64,000 bases of DNA from Onthophagus taurus (taxonomy: Eukaryota > Arthropoda > Insecta > Coleoptera > Scarabaeidae): NCBI RefSeq assembly GCF_036711975.1, contig NC_091972.1, positions 935,001 to 999,000 of the forward strand, given 5' to 3'. A program made the position numbers and the translations under genes. Below are positions 24,060 to 36,410 of this stretch, piece after piece. The first letter of the stretch is position 1. Each line of letters starts with the position of its first letter. The notes beneath the pieces are model-generated. The model was not told the DNA's origin and ran no database searches. It was given only the letters and a program-made list of their open reading frames with translations.

Positions 24060-26160
24060 TACCACACCCAAAAAATATTTGTTACTTTTTCTTATCAAAA
24101 GTGAACTTAAAAGGCTGCTTTACATATCCTTTGTTCTAAACGTTTACTTTTCGACAACCGACCAAGGTTTTGGCGTGTTCATGGCCAGAGAAAATAAAAT
24201 AGCAAAAGTGTTACCTCTTAATAATTATTTTTAACGCTTCTAGCTATTCAAAAATTTCCTAAGCGTAAAGTTTTATTGTAACATTTTTATAAAAATATTT
24301 CTTTTAATTATGAAACGAAACCACAAGAAATATAAAAACAAACTAAGCCATGATGATTTATTAGACAATAAATGGTTCAAGGTGTTCAAAACTAGTCTTT
24401 TTTAGATCACTTAATGAATCGTTAAGATTATGATGTTATTAAACAGTTCTAATTGGTTTTGAAATTAATTTTGAGTAATTATGTTTAACTAATTAATCCA
24501 ATAAATTATCACGTTTTTAAATTTAGTTTTTGCATTTAGATAATAAATCATTTTAATCCTGAAAGAATTCCTAAAAAACGACTTCTTCGTAATTTATTCT
24601 TATTAATTCAGATATGGTTGACCTAACGTTAATAATTCTTGTCTTAAGTAAAAGAAAATCTAAATACCAATATTGTTATTAACTCCTGAGCAATTTGCTC
24701 TTTCCAACTTAAATTACTCCAGAATGGTAACAATTCAAATCTAGACAATAATAACTTCCTCGTTTATTGTTATATTTGGTTATAAAGGGTGTTGGTTCTT
24801 GCACGATTTGACGAACCCATTACGTAAAGCAAATTGTCCTGAAATTAGATCAACGCCTTACTTAATGTCAAGTACCATCGATGATTTAACAGAAAGGCGA
24901 GGCGCTCCTCGGCATGCTTAACATGCACTTTTTTCTATTTTATTTTATTGCCTTTTGCAACCTTTTGCGTCGATCCGCTTCAAGGGAACCGAAGTTAATG
25001 ACGTAAGGATGAAACAATTTTATTACTAGTTTTATTATCAATTAACTCAATGTGTTAATCACATCACCCTCGTGTTCGATTAACTTTAGTTTTAAACAAA
25101 ACGTTTTAATTAGATTAATTAAGATTAAAATCTCTTCAAATTATAACAAATAAGTTTGCTTTTGTGCCAGGTAAAGTTATGGTCGTTTCACGCACCGATG
25201 TAGAACGATATGCATACGCATGAATAAACATAACATTGTAAAATATCGAACAGCTTTCTCGGCATAAGGACAAGTTTGCTTGTCGTTGCGCTTAATTGCG
25301 AGACAACTTTAATTTTTTTCGATGCGAAATGCGCGCGCTTCTAAAAACGCGTTTGCATTGACATTAAACGATTTTCTCCACTATCTTTAATTGTTGTATT
25401 GGATTCCAAAAGAGTTGATTATGCGTAATTTTGTTATTTTATAATATGTCATATTTAATAATTATTAAAAGAAATTATACAATGAAGCGAGGTTGGTTAG
25501 TTTTTTTAATTTTTATTGGGTAAACATTAATCTAGTTTTAAAACTACCGTTTAATGGCGTTTTAAAACATTTTAATTTAATTTGGGTTTCTAATTTGAGT
25601 TAATAACGGTTGTAAATCGATCTAGATTATAGGATAGTTTGTAACCTTGTGAAGAATTACTATTTATTTTAAACGTTTAATTACAAGGAAATGATGTTAT
25701 TAATTTTTAAGAAACAAGTTTGTTGTTGGTATAACTTATCTTAATTGTGATCTGGATTAATCACAAATTTTAATGTTTGGCATGGAATCAATTTGCTTTC
25801 TTTATAAATTTACTATTGGTCTTTTTAAAGTAGATTTATTGGCTATAATTTTTTTACAAAAGCATTTGAACCTCTTCTTGTGCATATTGGATTTATAGGT
25901 AGAGCGTCTTAAATAATAGCGAGTATATATTATATAATAAATGGTAGATTAAGGGATAAACACAGCACCACAAATTTTGTTTTGTCTAATTTTTTTGTAT
26001 AAATAGAATTAATCTATTTGGTCTTTATTGATGTTTTTAAATTTTTTTTAAATACATATATTACAGATCATATGAACACAACAGATATGCTGTGCTTGAT
26101 GATAGGTCTAAAGGTCGCACAGCAAGCGACAACATGTTTAGTCAGCTGGCGTCTGGCTTG
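24060..26160. other. Intergenic DNA between CPCFC copies 2 and 3
   Basis: About 2.1 kb of AT-rich DNA, with no reading frame or repeat I recognise. It would hold the copy 2 promoter-side and copy 3 3'-side sequences. Confidence 0.5.
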
Positions 26161-26162
26161 AC

Positions 26163-27033
26163 TTAGTGACAGAATGGATAGTTGGGGCAGGAGTGACCAT
26201 CGACTCCAGCGGGAACTTGAGCTCCAGCTCCTTGGTTGTAAGCTGGAGCGGCGTTGTTCCATCCTCCGTTCCATCCGCCATTATTGTGTCCACCGTTCCA
26301 TCCTCCATCATTATTGTTCCATTGGCTTTGATCTTGGCTCACTAAGAATTACATTTTTAGAATTAAATAAATTAATTTAAAAAAAAGTTACCATCTCCGT
26401 ATGCTCCAGCTTCTTGAAGACCTTCTCCACGATAATCTCCATCTCCGGTGTATTCTCCAGCATCTAAAGCGTTATTGGGAGTATATCCTCCTTCGTTTCC
26501 TCCGTTCCATCCTCCGTTGTTGCCGCCGTTCCATGCCCCGTTGTTACCGCCGTTCCATGCTCCATTATTACCTCCGTTCCATCCTCCGTTGTGGCCGCCG
26601 TTCCATGCGCCATTGTTTCCACCATTCCATGCGCCATTGTTTCCTCCATTCCATGCACCATTGTTACCTGCGTTCCATCCACCGGCGTGAGCTCCGGCAT
26701 TTGCTTGTACAGCAACGGCTGGATTATTACAGTTGGGGAAATTTGGGCATGATTCGGGGCTCACACCAGCTGGGAATTGATGGGCTGGAACTCCACCAGC
26801 GAGTGGTCCATTCCATGCGGCGGCGGCAAAAGCCAATGAACAAGCGAATACTGCCTAAAAGATTTATAAAAAATAATCACTTTTCTTCACGAAATCCAAT
26901 TAAAACTGTAGGAACCGTTTGGAAACTGATTTAAAACTAATTAGATACCGAAGATGAAAAAACACTTGAGTAGATAAGAGTTAGGAAGAACAAAGGGTGC
27001 GTGAGTTCCTTTGCTTACCAGTTTTACAAACAT
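26163..27033 (-). CDS. CPCFC-family cuticular protein, Gly/Trp/Asn-rich (copy 3)
   Basis: A secreted cuticle protein of 218 residues from three minus-strand exons (27019-27033, 26392-26854, 26163-26341). The first coding exon is again 15 nt (MFVKL) and the signal peptide runs into exon 2 (AVFACSLAFAAA). The mature start is AWNGPLAGG, with C-x5-C motifs CPNFPNC and CPNYPFC. The variable tract is different in kind: about ten copies of a GGNNGAWN unit instead of Q/P/Y, with a few more GGWNGG units in exon 3. The GEYTGDGDYRGEGLQEAGAYG block is kept. The Trp/Gly/Asn repeat should give different sclerotisation and hydration properties; that is inference. Confidence 0.88.
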
Positions 27034-27086
27034 GTTGATGTATTTGCGGTGGATTTCACAGTGACAATTAAATCAAAGGCATTGTG

Positions 27087-27096
27087 TATTTATATA
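27087..27096 (-). promoter_or_regulatory. TATA box of CPCFC copy 3
   Basis: TATATAAATA on the minus strand, 54 nt from the ATG, matching the other two copies. Confidence 0.7.
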
Positions 27097-27099
27097 CCG

Positions 27100-28130
27100 A
27101 AACCACACCCTGCAGAACCGTTCTAGGGAAACGCACTTTAGAAAAAATGTATTTAATCCCACACGTAAAGGGAACCAAGTATAGAGGTGGTAAAGGCGTC
27201 GCCTTACGGCCGTTTTGTTATTAGAAATGCGGCCGCTGCTCAATACTCCATTCCGATAAATTTGTACTCCCTGTCGCATTGGTTCCAAGGTTTCCTGTAA
27301 GATACACTTCATTGCCATGGTAAATATTCAATAAATTTAAAAAAATAGTGTATCGAGCCGGCAGCACCGCAGAGCAAAAACCGCGGCATTCCTATTGTAG
27401 GTGAGGCTTTCCTTGTCCTCTGTACGTCTAATGTAACTACATAAACCTCCGCGCAATGATCCACATCATCATCGTTTACACGGTCAATACACATCGATCC
27501 TTCGACAGCATCTATTTATTTCGCTTAATTATATACGCTTGAGGAAATACGCACCGATACTGAACGCGTCGTGTTAATTGAACAAATTATCTCTATCTTC
27601 GTGTCGAAACTTTAATGGGTTACACCTGCGTCTAGTTGATGACAAGATTTAGAACATAATTAAGATTATAATTACTATCATTAATATTTTATTCGAAATT
27701 GGTTGAAAAGTAGCATCGAATATGGTTCTATGTTCAATTTTATCAATTCATTTACGTTATGTTTTTGTATTAGAATTTCTAAATATTCTAATATTACAAT
27801 TATAACACCAAATTTTTATTATTATTCTATAAAAAGAATAAAAGCCAAACACCTTTCCTCGGTCATTCATAATCGAAACCAACTGTGGACAATTCAAAAA
27901 CATGGAGTGTTGGAAAAAACGTACACGAACGGGTAGATTATAAAGAATGTGGAATAAACTCAGTATGTACACAGTATGCCCAAATCTGAATTCCAAATTT
28001 TTGCTAAAACAATTATTAACTGTTTGTTCTTCGCCCATCAAAATGTTTAAGACTCCACAAAGTTTAACAGCATGAGGATGAGTAAGTAACTCGTTAAAAG
28101 CCATCACATATAACTCGAATTTCATATGAA
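27100..28130. other. Intergenic DNA, no gene seen
   Basis: Upstream of CPCFC copy 3. Open stretches here lack recognisable content. Confidence 0.5.
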
Positions 28131-29756
28131 AGCAATAACCATAGCCAACCCAACCCGAATGTTTCTAGTTCTAGGTCTAGTGTTAGTTCTACTTTTCGTT
28201 CAATAAAAATATACCACAATCTAACGTTGAATAACAATTAGAAACAACTAGAAACATTCGGGCACGTTTCTCAAGACGGCTAAACCCCAATGATTCTAGT
28301 TCTAGATCTTGTGTTAGTTCTAGTGATAGTGCTAGTGCAATACTAGAACAAACACTAGACTGAGAATAAGAAACATTCGGATTTAGCCTCACGTCTCTCA
28401 AGACGGCTAAACCCGAATGATTCTAGTTCTAGGTCTTGTGTTAGTTCTAGTGATAGTGCTAGTGCAACACTAGAACAAACACTAGACTGAGAATAAGAAA
28501 CATTCGGATTTAGCCTCACGTTTCTCAAGACGGCTAAACCCGAATGATTCTAGTTCTAGGTCTTGTGTTAGTTCTAGTGATAGTGCTAGTGCAATACTAG
28601 AACAAACACTAGACTGAGAATAAGAAACATTCGGATTTAGCCTCACGTTTCTCAAGACGGCTAAACCCGAATGATTCTAGTTCTAGGTCTCGTGTTAGTT
28701 CTAGTGATAGTGCTAGTGCAATACTAGAACAAACACTAGACTGAGAATAAGAAACATTCGGATTTAGCCTCACGTCTCTCAAGACGGCTAAACCCGAATG
28801 ATTCTAGTTCTAGGTCTTGTGTTAGTTCTAGTGATAGTGCTAGTGCAATACTAGAACAAACACTAGACTGAGAACTCGAAACATTCGGATTTAGCCTCAC
28901 GTCTCTCAAGACGGCTAAACCCGAATGATTCTAGTTCTAGGTCTTGTGTTAGTTCTAGTGATAGTGCTAGTGCAATACTAGAACAAACACTAGACTGAGA
29001 ATAAGAAACATTCGGATTTAGCCTCACGTCTCTCAAGACGGCTAAACCCGAATGATTCTAGTTCTAGGTCTTGTGTTAGTTCTAGTGATAGTGCTAGTGC
29101 AACACTAGAACAAACACTAGACTGAGAATAAGAAACATTCGGATTTAGCCTCACGTTTCTCAAGACGGCTAAACCCGAATGATTCTAGTTCTAGGTCTTG
29201 TGTTAGTTCTAGTGATAGTGCTAGTGCAATACTAGAACAAACACTAGACTGAGAATAAGAAACATTCGGATTTAGACTCACGTTTCTCAAGACGGCTAAA
29301 CCCGAATGATTCTAGTTCTAGGTCTCGTGTTAGTTCTAGTGATAGTGCTAGTGCAATACTAGAACAAACACTAGACTGAGAATAAGAAACATTCGGATTT
29401 AGCCTCACGTCTCTCAAGACGGCTAAACCCGAATGATTCTAGTTCTAGGTCTTGTGTTAGTTCTAGTGATAGTGCTAGTGCAATACTAGAACAAACACTA
29501 GACTGAGAACTCGAAACATTCGGATTTAGCCTCACGTCTCTCAAGACGGCTAAACCCGAATGATTCTAGTTCTAGGTCTTGTGTTAGTTCTAGTGATAGT
29601 GCTAGTGCAATACTAGAACAAACACTAGACTGAGAATAAGAAACATTCGGATTTAGCCTCACGTCTCTCAAGACGGCTAAACCCGAATGATTCTAGTTCT
29701 AGGTCTTGTGTTAGTTCTAGTGATAGTGCTAGTGCAATACTAGAACTAACACTAGA

Positions 29757-30076
29757 CCTATACTAAGGGAAATTATTCTTGACTTCCAAGAAAAATTTAT
29801 TCTTGAATGTATTTTTTAGAAACAAGTATAAGATATTCATAAAACAAAAATATTTTTTTGTTTTAAGAACAGAAATATTATCGAATGAAGTATCTCATAT
29901 TCTTATCGCATCGAAGAATATCAATTTTTTGTATCAAAAAATTAACTATCACAAGAGATTTAAAAATAAATTGACGACATTCGAGGGTTCCTGAAGATGG
30001 TTCTACTATTGAACCGAAACCGGTAGAATTAAAAACAAATAATCCATTTTTAATAAAATTTTTAGTATTGCTCTAG
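29757..30076 (+). mobile_element. Array-embedded cassette 1 with hammerhead-like core
   Basis: An ~320-bp segment not made of the hairpin unit, repeated nearly identically twice more downstream. It has an open 71-codon stretch of low complexity with no recognisable domain. Near its right end is GAAGATGG...GAACCGAAACCGGT, resembling the long-repeat ends of Penelope-like retroelements. Confidence 0.55.
29986..30030 (+). ncRNA. Hammerhead-ribozyme-like motif, cassette 1
   Basis: CTGAAGA (29991-29997) fits the CUGANGA core. GGTTC/GAACC (29999-30003 and 30011-30015) forms stem II, with one unpaired T before it. GAAA (30016-30019) follows. ACC/GGT gives a minimal stem III, and the A at 30025 is a legal cleavage-site base. 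GGTTC (29986-29990) pairs with GAATT (30026-30030) as stem I. The very short stem III with no loop would need a dimer or be inactive. Confidence 0.45.
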
Positions 30077-30505
30077 CACTATCACTAGTGATAGTGCTAG
30101 TGCAATACTAGAACAAACACTAGACTGAGAATAAGAAACATTCGGATTTAGCCTCACGTTTCTCAAGACGGCTAAACCCGAATGATTCTAGTTCTAGGTC
30201 TCGTGTTAGTTCTAGTGATAGTGCTAGTGCAATACTAGAACAAACACTAGACTGAGAATAAGAAACATTCGGATTTAGCCTCACGTTTCTCAAGACGGCT
30301 AAACCCGAATGATTCTAGTTCTAGGTCTCGTGTTAGTTCTAGTGATAGTGCTAGTGCAATACTAGAACAAACACTAGACTGAGAATAAGAAACATTCGGA
30401 TTTAGCCTCACGTCTCTCAAGACGGCTAAACCCGAATGATTCTAGTTCTAGGTCTTGTGTTAGTTCTAGTGATAGTGCTAGTGCAATACTAGAACTAACA
30501 CTAGA

Positions 30506-30826
30506 CCTATACTAAGGGAAATTATTCTTGACTTCCAAGAAAAATTTATTCTTGAATGTATTTTTTAGAAACAAGTATAAGATATTCATAAAACAAAAAT
30601 ATTTTTTTGTTTTAAGAATAGAAATATTATCGAATGAAGTATCTCATATTCTTATCGCATCGAAGAATATCAATTTTTTGTATCAAAAAATTAACTATCA
30701 CAAGAGATTTAAAAATAAATTGACGACATTCGAGGGTTCCTGAAGATGGTTCTACTATTGAACCGAAACCGGTAGAATTAAAAACAAATAATCCATTTTT
30801 AATAAAATTTTTAGTATTGCTCTAGC
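30506..30826 (+). mobile_element. Array-embedded cassette 2
   Basis: Nearly identical to cassette 1 (one visible coding difference). It is flanked by the same hairpin words on both sides, so it was probably multiplied together with the array rather than inserted independently. Confidence 0.55.
30735..30779 (+). ncRNA. Hammerhead-ribozyme-like motif, cassette 2
   Basis: Same core, stems and cleavage triplet as in cassette 1, with CTGAAGA at 30740-30746. Confidence 0.42.
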
Positions 30827-31127
30827 ACTATCACTAGTGATAGTGCTAGTGCAATACTAGAACAAACACTAGACTGAGAATAAGAAACATTCGGATTTAG
30901 CCTCACGTTTCTCAAGACGGCTAAACCCGAATGATTCTAGTTCTAGATCTTGTGTTAGTTCTAGTGATAATGCTAGTGCAATACTAGAACAAACACTAGA
31001 CTGAGAATAAGAAACATTCGGATTTAGCCTCACGTCTCTCAAGACGGCTAAACCCGAATGATTCTAGTTCTAGATCTTGTGTTAGTTCTAGTGATAGTGC
31101 TAGTGCAATACTAGAACTAACACTAGA

Positions 31128-31448
31128 CCTACACTAAGGGAAATTATTCTTGACTTCCAAGAAAAATTTATTCTTGAATGTATTTTTTAGAAACAAGTAT
31201 AAGATATTCATAAAACAAAAATATTTTTTTGTTTTAAGAACAGAAATATTATCGAATGAAGTATCTCATATTCTTATCGCATCGAAGAATATCAATTTTT
31301 TGTATCAAAAAATTAACTATCACAAGAGATTTAAAAATAAATTGACGACATTCGAGGGTTCCTGAAGATGGTTCTACTATTGAACCGAAACCGGTAGAAT
31401 TAAAAACAAATAATCCATTTTTAATAAAATTTTTAGTATTGCTCTAGC
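31128..31448 (+). mobile_element. Array-embedded cassette 3
   Basis: Third near-identical copy, 622 bp after cassette 2. Confidence 0.55.
31357..31401 (+). ncRNA. Hammerhead-ribozyme-like motif, cassette 3
   Basis: Same motif, with CTGAAGA at 31362-31368. Confidence 0.42.
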
Positions 31449-31883
31449 ACTATCACTAGTGATAGTGCTAGTGCAATACTAGAACAAACACTAGACTGAG
31501 AATAAGAAACATTCGGATTTAGCCTCACGTCTCTCAAGACGGCTAAACCCGAATGATTCTAGTTCTAGATCTTGTGTTAGTTCTAGTGATAGTGCTAGTG
31601 CAATACTAGAACAAACACTAGACTGAGAACTCGAAACATTCGGATTTAGCCTCACGTCTCTCAAGACGGCTAAACCCGAATGTTTCTAGTTCTAGGTCTT
31701 GTGTTAGTTCTAGTGATAGTGCTAGTGCAATACTAGAACAAACACTAGACTGAGAATAAGAAACATTCGGATTTAGCCTCACGTCTCTCAAGACGGCTAA
31801 ACCCGAATGATTCTAGTTCTAGGTCTTGTGTTAGTTCTAGTGATAGTGCTAGTGCAATACTAGAACTAACACTAGACCTACAC

Positions 31884-31966
31884 TAAGGGAAATTATTCTT
31901 GACTTCCAAGAATATGATAAGCTTGTGCCAAGAGTAATAATCTTTGTTCAAGAATATATTTCCCTC
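31884..31966. repeat. Short inverted-repeat element sharing the cassette's left end
   Basis: Starts AAGGGAAATTATTCTTGAC, as the cassettes do, and ends with a near-complement (GTTCAAGAATATATTTCCCT). It may show the simple form of the element that was expanded in the cassettes. Confidence 0.45.
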
Positions 31967-32545
31967 AGTCAATAACAATATACCACAATCTAACACTGAA
32001 TAACAATTAAAACGAGAATTAATACTAGAACTAGAATCATTTGGATTTAGCCGTCTTGACAGACGCACAGCTAAGCCCGAATGGTTTTAGGTCTACTTCT
32101 AGGGATACTTTCTAGTTTTAGGTGTTAGTTCTAGTTTTAGTTCAATAAAAATATACCACAATCTAACGCTGAATCTACTAGACCTAGAACCATTCGGGTT
32201 TAGCTGTGCGTCTGTCAAGAGGGCTAAATCCAAATGATTTTAGTTCTAGCTCTTGATTTAGTTCTAGTGACAGTGCTAGTGCAATACTAAAACTAACACT
32301 AGACCTAGATCTGGAAACATTCGGATTTAGCCGCACGTCTCTCAAGACGGCTAAACCCGAATGTTTCTAGTTCTAGATCTAGTGTTAGTTCTAGTTTTAG
32401 TTCAATAAAAATATATAACACAGTGATATCTAATTCTAACGAGCGCTACCTACCACTGTCACTAGAAAAGTAGGTAGGTACGCCGTAGTTTCTATAGAAA
32501 TATATTGTTGTATATTGCATTTTCAGTGAAATTCACTGCATAGAG

Positions 32546-35540
32546 TGTGAAATACAAAAACGCTAACGCAAAATTTTTAAATCTTTATACACTAAAAGAT
32601 AAAAGTTTAATAACAGCTTTACATTAGGGCGGCGTATAAAACATGCTAGTTTATTCACAAAAAAAAACAAACAAACAAGTGGCTTCTATCAAATAGATAT
32701 TATCAGATACAACAAAGAGATTTGTTTGGCAATTTCATTGGCAAAAAACATAAACACGTCAAATAATTTAAACAATCTGCTAAAATGCGAGTTTAAACCT
32801 TAGAGATCTATCCCTTTATGATATATAAAAGGAAGCTGTTGACGTAATGATCGCTTTAAAGATACTTTGCGTCATTGAAATCCTTTTGAAACAACAGTTG
32901 AAATGATAGACACAACTGCAATGCGGTTTTATTTACGAGGGCATTATCTTTGGACAGATTTTATCTGGATCGACCGCTTTAGATCGGATTTATTACAGAC
33001 GTTGTTAACTGGACGTTAGCATTAAACGCTATTGTTTTGCAATAATTTATTGAAACTTAATACTATAAGATGTGGGTTGAAATGAATTCGCGATTGGGGA
33101 AATATCTACAATTTGACCTTAACACTGAACGTTAAAGTAAACTTTACGGTTTTCTAACCGCGTAAATAGGATTTCAACTGCGTCAATAATTGTTTCAAGG
33201 CGACTTGTAGGGTTTTCACAGAACTTTTTTTGCTTAAAATGTGTTATATTGGAATGCGGAAGAAATTTAGGTTCGTTTTCTTCTATTTTGTTATAGGACA
33301 ATGGATCACGCCCCGGTTCAGTGACAATAAATGGCGCAAGGTGTGAGACTACATAATAAAATATTAAAATAGAACAACTTTTGTACGACCACTACATTGC
33401 TGCGTGCGTATACGTGTGGCATTGGGGCAAATTCACTTTCTACCACCTTCTCACGTTGAAACGGACTCAATTTCCTATCAATAAAATGTCATTAAATATT
33501 TATCTTTGTATGCAAATTGAAACAATTTTTCTTTATCTTAATCGAAATTACTAGTTTTTTTATTTTTATTTTTAACATCGGAAATGTCGCGAGTAAATAT
33601 TTATTTTCTGACATTTCGTTCTTGCCGGTCAATTTCCTCTTGATTCATTGTATATTACTGGCCACGCCGTATTTGCTATTGTAAGACTAAAATAACCTTG
33701 CACTCATTCGCCGCGTGTTATCTTGACCATTACCATAAGCGTGCTACACCTACAAGTCGTTGCGAGGTAATAGAAGCGAAGAAATGTTCCTGCAAATATA
33801 TCTGTATTGAATAAAAGTATTCATTGTGGACATATTTGTATGATTTTTTTCGGTTTACTAAGTTTCTTGGCCTTGTTTAGCAAAATAGGAAAGTTATAGA
33901 TGTATTATCTCCGATTTAAACATTCCATGTTTTAATTTTAATTAATTGAATCCTTGAGATATATGTATGGAGCCATTGTAATTATTACATTTTAAATATC
34001 TTGTTTGAATGTCAACTGGAAGTAACTATTACTGAAGAAATGCCATTAATTGTACACAATTAGATCTACGGAGAGGCTTGAACTTTAGACACATTAATTT
34101 TTTTATTTTATTTTTGATCTTATGCAATTGCAACATATTCTTGTAATTACTCAATTTATTTCTAAATTAAATCATCAATCATTACGCCAGAAACTCAACA
34201 TACTTTATTTACGATTATATACACCATTCCAATTAAGGAATGCGTCCAATATGGTTTTTCTTAAAACACTAATTCAAAGGAGGTTAATTTGTAAAAATCT
34301 ATTTTTAGGAAAAGAATTAATGAGATGCCCACTCAAACGAAAGCAAGTTCCTAAAAGAAATAACGAAAGTTTTTTCAATTACGTAAATGCCATGGTGAAA
34401 TTTTCCACGTCCGCGAATTTAATGTTAAAATACTTAACAATATTCGTTGCATGCACCGATATTATAAGCCATATTACGACCTTGATATTTAACTCTTTGC
34501 TTCACCATGCGACAAAATGTATTCATAAGCCTCTATGGCCAGGCTTGCAATATCGGTCCAAGGAATACTTTCTCACTCATTACAACCATTTTTATGCAAT
34601 TCGTTGTTTTATATCCCATTGGACCCACGCCAATCACCTTTTACAAAGAACGTTGGTGTCGCCAAATCAATACCAGAAATTTTGCTTTACAAATTCTCAA
34701 GTAGCAACAATAAACCCATTAATGAATGACAAGATTTTCGATTCACCTGTTCATGATTTATTCATCGTTGAGTAAACTAAACAGCGTGTCTCGTCTCGAC
34801 CGGCGCGTATAAATCTATCCCATTGAGTGAGCCCACTCAATCTCTTTATCTCTTTCTCTGGGCAAAAGGTTCATGAGCTCGTTGTAACTTTGCCGAAAGG
34901 CGAAACGCGCTCTCCTCCACTTAACAATTAATTACACGTTTGTCAGTGGACGTGGTTGCGACCACACCACCGTTTGTCCTTGAATTCCGCCGATGCAAGA
35001 CTTTAATCAATAATGATACTACATTAACCCAAAGATCTTAAAGGCCGAAGGAAAGGAACCTCCTATAAAATACTTTAACGAACGATTAAAAAAAAAAAAA
35101 TTTGAAATTATATGAATAAAGATTAACATTATTGCAATTCTGAAATTGACCCTAAATTATCACAAGCATAAGCAATAAGGTCGTGTTTTCGAATTTTTCT
35201 TATTGTTTTGTCTGTATCTGGGACAACGTTGGATACAATGTAACAACGCGTGCACATGTATAGATAGTTATGGTCTTGTTGAAAACATGCATGAATAAAT
35301 TCTAAATCTTAACATATTGTATTGTAAACTATAAATTGTATATTTATTGCGTGTGTAATAAGAATTTTAATTTTACTATAATCTTTCTACTGTCTCACAT
35401 AGATATAAAAAATGTAGTGAAAGTATTGTAATTATTAATCATAAAAAAACACTTTAAATAGAGATAGAAAATCTTTAGATATTAAAATGTAACATTGTAG
35501 CTAAGCAATTCACTTCAAGTAGTCAAAAAATGTTATGCCA
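32546..35540. other. 3-kb intergenic region, no gene seen
   Basis: Mostly unique AT-rich DNA. TATA-like words occur at 32822-32832 (TATATAAAAGG) and about 34807, but I find no convincing coding exon behind them. The longest open stretch (34122-34775, plus) has no recognisable content. Confidence 0.45.
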
Positions 35541-35544
35541 GAAA

Positions 35545-36410
35545 TGTATACACTGAATTTCACTTAAAATGCAATATACAAAAATATATTTTCATAGAAA
35601 CCAAGTGCCACCATGTCTAAATGTTTTTGGTTGTAGGTCTAATGTTAATTCTAGTGACAGTGGAAAGTAGAGTTAGTTAACATAAGATATCACTATGTTC
35701 CATATTTTTATTGAACTAAAACTAGAACTAACACAAGACCTACAACTAGAATCATTCGGGATTAGCCGTCTTGAGAGACGTGCGGCTAAGTCCGAACGTT
35801 TCTAGTTCTCGGTCTAATGTTAGTTCTAGCATTGCACTAGCACTACCACTAGAACAAGCACAAGACTTAGAACTAGAATCTTTCGGGTTTAGCCGTTTTG
35901 AAAAACGTGCGGCTAAACCCGAATGTTTCTAGTTCTAGATCTAATGTTAGTTCTAGTGACAGTGGTAGGTAGCGCTAGTTAACATAAGATATCACTATGT
36001 GCATATTTTTATTGCACTAAAACTAGAACTAACACTAGACCTAGAACTAGAAACATTCGGGTTTCTATACTTTCTAATTCTAGGTCTAGTGTTAGTTCTA
36101 GTTTTACACTAGCATTATCCATCTTGAGAGACATGAGGCTAAATCCGAATGTTTGTAGTTCTCGATATGGTGTTATTTCTAGTATTGCACTAGCACTAAC
36201 ACTAGACCTAGAACCAGAAACATTCGGGCTTAGCCGTGCGTCTCTTAAGAAGGCCGAAAAGTCAGGGTTATCATGTTTTTTTAAGCAAAACTTTTTCTTT
36301 GCAAATCTACCCAATGCTTGTGCTATTAAGCTACGTTGCATTTTATGTGAGACAGTGCAAGTGCATAGTCATTTTGTAATTGTGATTACTGCGTTCATAT
36401 ATTGCGAGTT
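35545..36410. repeat. CTAG-rich hairpin repeat, locus 4
   Basis: The left end carries GAATTTCACTTAAAATGCAA (35557-35576). The right end carries the related complement TTGCATTTTATGTGAGACAG (about 36335). The interior has the usual CTAGTTCTAGGTCTAGTG words and CCCGAATG blocks in both orientations. Confidence 0.7.

Larger units (their letters stand above)
28150..32545. repeat. CTAG-rich hairpin repeat, locus 3 (large tandem array)
   Basis: A tandem array of 127-bp units. Each contains GGCTAAACCCGAATG, then CTAGTTCTAGGTCT and GTGTTAGTTCTAGT, then the near-complements back to CATTCGGATTTAGCC. Each unit can therefore form a hairpin with arms of about 47 nt, with a second small hairpin (CGTCTCTCAAGACG) at the junction. 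Marker variants (GAGAACTCG at about 28869 and 29504; GGTCTCGTG at 28686 and 29321) recur 635 bp apart, i.e. five units. Three ~320-bp cassettes interrupt the array. The right end carries the complement of the terminal word found at loci 4 and 5 (about 32495-32540). Confidence 0.9.

Noticed and set aside
29779-31365. Three 71-codon frames in the array cassettes as real genes
   Set aside because: They are near-identical because the cassette is repeated; low complexity, with no domain or selection signal visible.
32822-32832. TATATAAAAGG as a promoter
   Set aside because: A good TATA match, but no coding exon or spliced leader can be found downstream on the plus strand.
34122-34775. 217-codon open frame (+)
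   Set aside because: No recognisable domain; biased composition; three overlapping open frames in AT-rich DNA suggest chance.
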